In this document: positions 4,905-5,090 of the stretch, one piece after another
Layout: each line of letters starts with the position of its first letter
Position numbering within the stretch: position 1 is the first letter of the stretch
Source of the DNA: an uncultured Clostridia bacterium
GTDB taxonomy: Bacteria > Bacillota_A > Clostridia > Christensenellales > Aristaeellaceae
Assembly: GCA_946408865.1 (NCBI GenBank)
Contig: CAMJTZ010000145.1
Location: 1-5,090, forward strand
Length of the DNA stretch: 5,090 nucleotides
Direction: 5' to 3'
The notes under the pieces: model-generated
Seen by the model: only the letters and a program-made list of their open reading frames with translations
Databases searched by the model: none
Told to the model about the DNA's origin: nothing
Position numbers and translations under genes: made by a program

Positions 4905-5090
4905 TTATTCGTTTTCGGCTTCAAACAAACCTTTATTCAACTCGTCTTTATAACCGTTATCGATCCAAGATGCTTTCCCCTATTCCCCATCACCCTCCCG
5001 GATCACCATCTTGACGCTCAGATCTCCAAGAGGTTTATCATACTGTTCCCGTGAAATCGCACCATGTTCCAGAAAAGTAGAAAAACAATG
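4905..5090 (-). pseudogene. Partial reading frame at right edge, broken by in-frame TAG
   Basis: The minus-strand frame is open from the window edge for 36 codons, meets TAG at 4980-4982, then continues in the same frame for 24 codons to TAA at 4905-4907. Both halves look like real protein: the first contains LEHGAISREQYDKPLGDL, the second SWIDNGYKDELNKGLFEAE. The simplest reading is the C terminus of one small soluble protein with a nonsense mutation, or a gene ending at TAG with a translatable-looking relic behind it. The EHG-IS-EQYDK pattern resembles short C-terminal helices of the 'GxIsxeeyd' kind, but I cannot assign a family. The start and most of the gene lie outside the window. Confidence 0.4.

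Noticed and set aside
4712..4924. Minus-strand 70-residue frame containing a GDY repeat
   Set aside because: It has no ribosome binding site and no recognisable family, overlaps both the ATPase remnant and the right-edge frame, and its repeat again comes from the DNA tandem repeat.
4772..5014. Plus-strand 80-residue frame at the right side
   Set aside because: Its composition is unlike a natural protein, it is antisense to the broken frame at 4905-5090, and no start signal is present.
1..5090. CRISPR array, tRNA or rRNA genes
   Set aside because: No spaced direct repeats of suitable length, no tRNA-like T-loop with paired arms and no rRNA signature sequence were seen on either strand.

Overview
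The window most likely comes from a Gram-positive, Clostridia-like (Firmicutes) chromosome. The main genes are GC-rich at third codon positions, sigma-A-type promoters are easy to find, one gene has a strong GGAGG ribosome binding site, and the flanking debris (a group II intron-like 5' end and a COG1373-type ATPase tail) is common in gut and rumen Clostridia. This placement is inference; no marker gene is present.

Layout, left to right. Positions 1-211 carry no confident gene. They hold a near-consensus minus-strand promoter reading out of the left edge, a perfect palindrome beside it, and a stretch whose minus strand reads like the 5' end of a group II intron. A possible 47-residue ORF (212-355, minus) starts 12 bases after the stop of a phosphoglycerate mutase gene. 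That gene (368-2053, minus) encodes a complete cofactor-independent phosphoglycerate mutase of the plant/trypanosomatid sequence type with an N-terminal signal peptide. A divergent intergenic region (2054-2236) holds the promoters of the mutase and of a plus-strand DUF1295 / steroid 5-alpha-reductase-like membrane protein (2237-3127). That gene converges on an adenosine deaminase (3143-4252, minus), also with a signal peptide, whose promoter and ribosome binding site are very clear. Positions 4253-5090 hold no intact gene. They contain the deaminase promoter, a possible plus-strand gene tail, a C-terminal remnant of a DUF4143-type ATPase with a possible terminator, and at the right edge the end of another reading frame broken by an in-frame TAG.

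The striking theme is that two enzymes normally found in the cytoplasm, phosphoglycerate mutase and adenosine deaminase, both carry export signals while keeping essentially complete active sites. They lie on either side of an integral membrane protein. Whether the three cooperate is unproven: each appears to have its own promoter. An exported deaminase would remove extracellular adenosine. An exported member of the alkaline phosphatase superfamily has no obvious glycolytic substrate outside the cell, so a changed role is possible. Both ends look like decayed mobile or accessory DNA.
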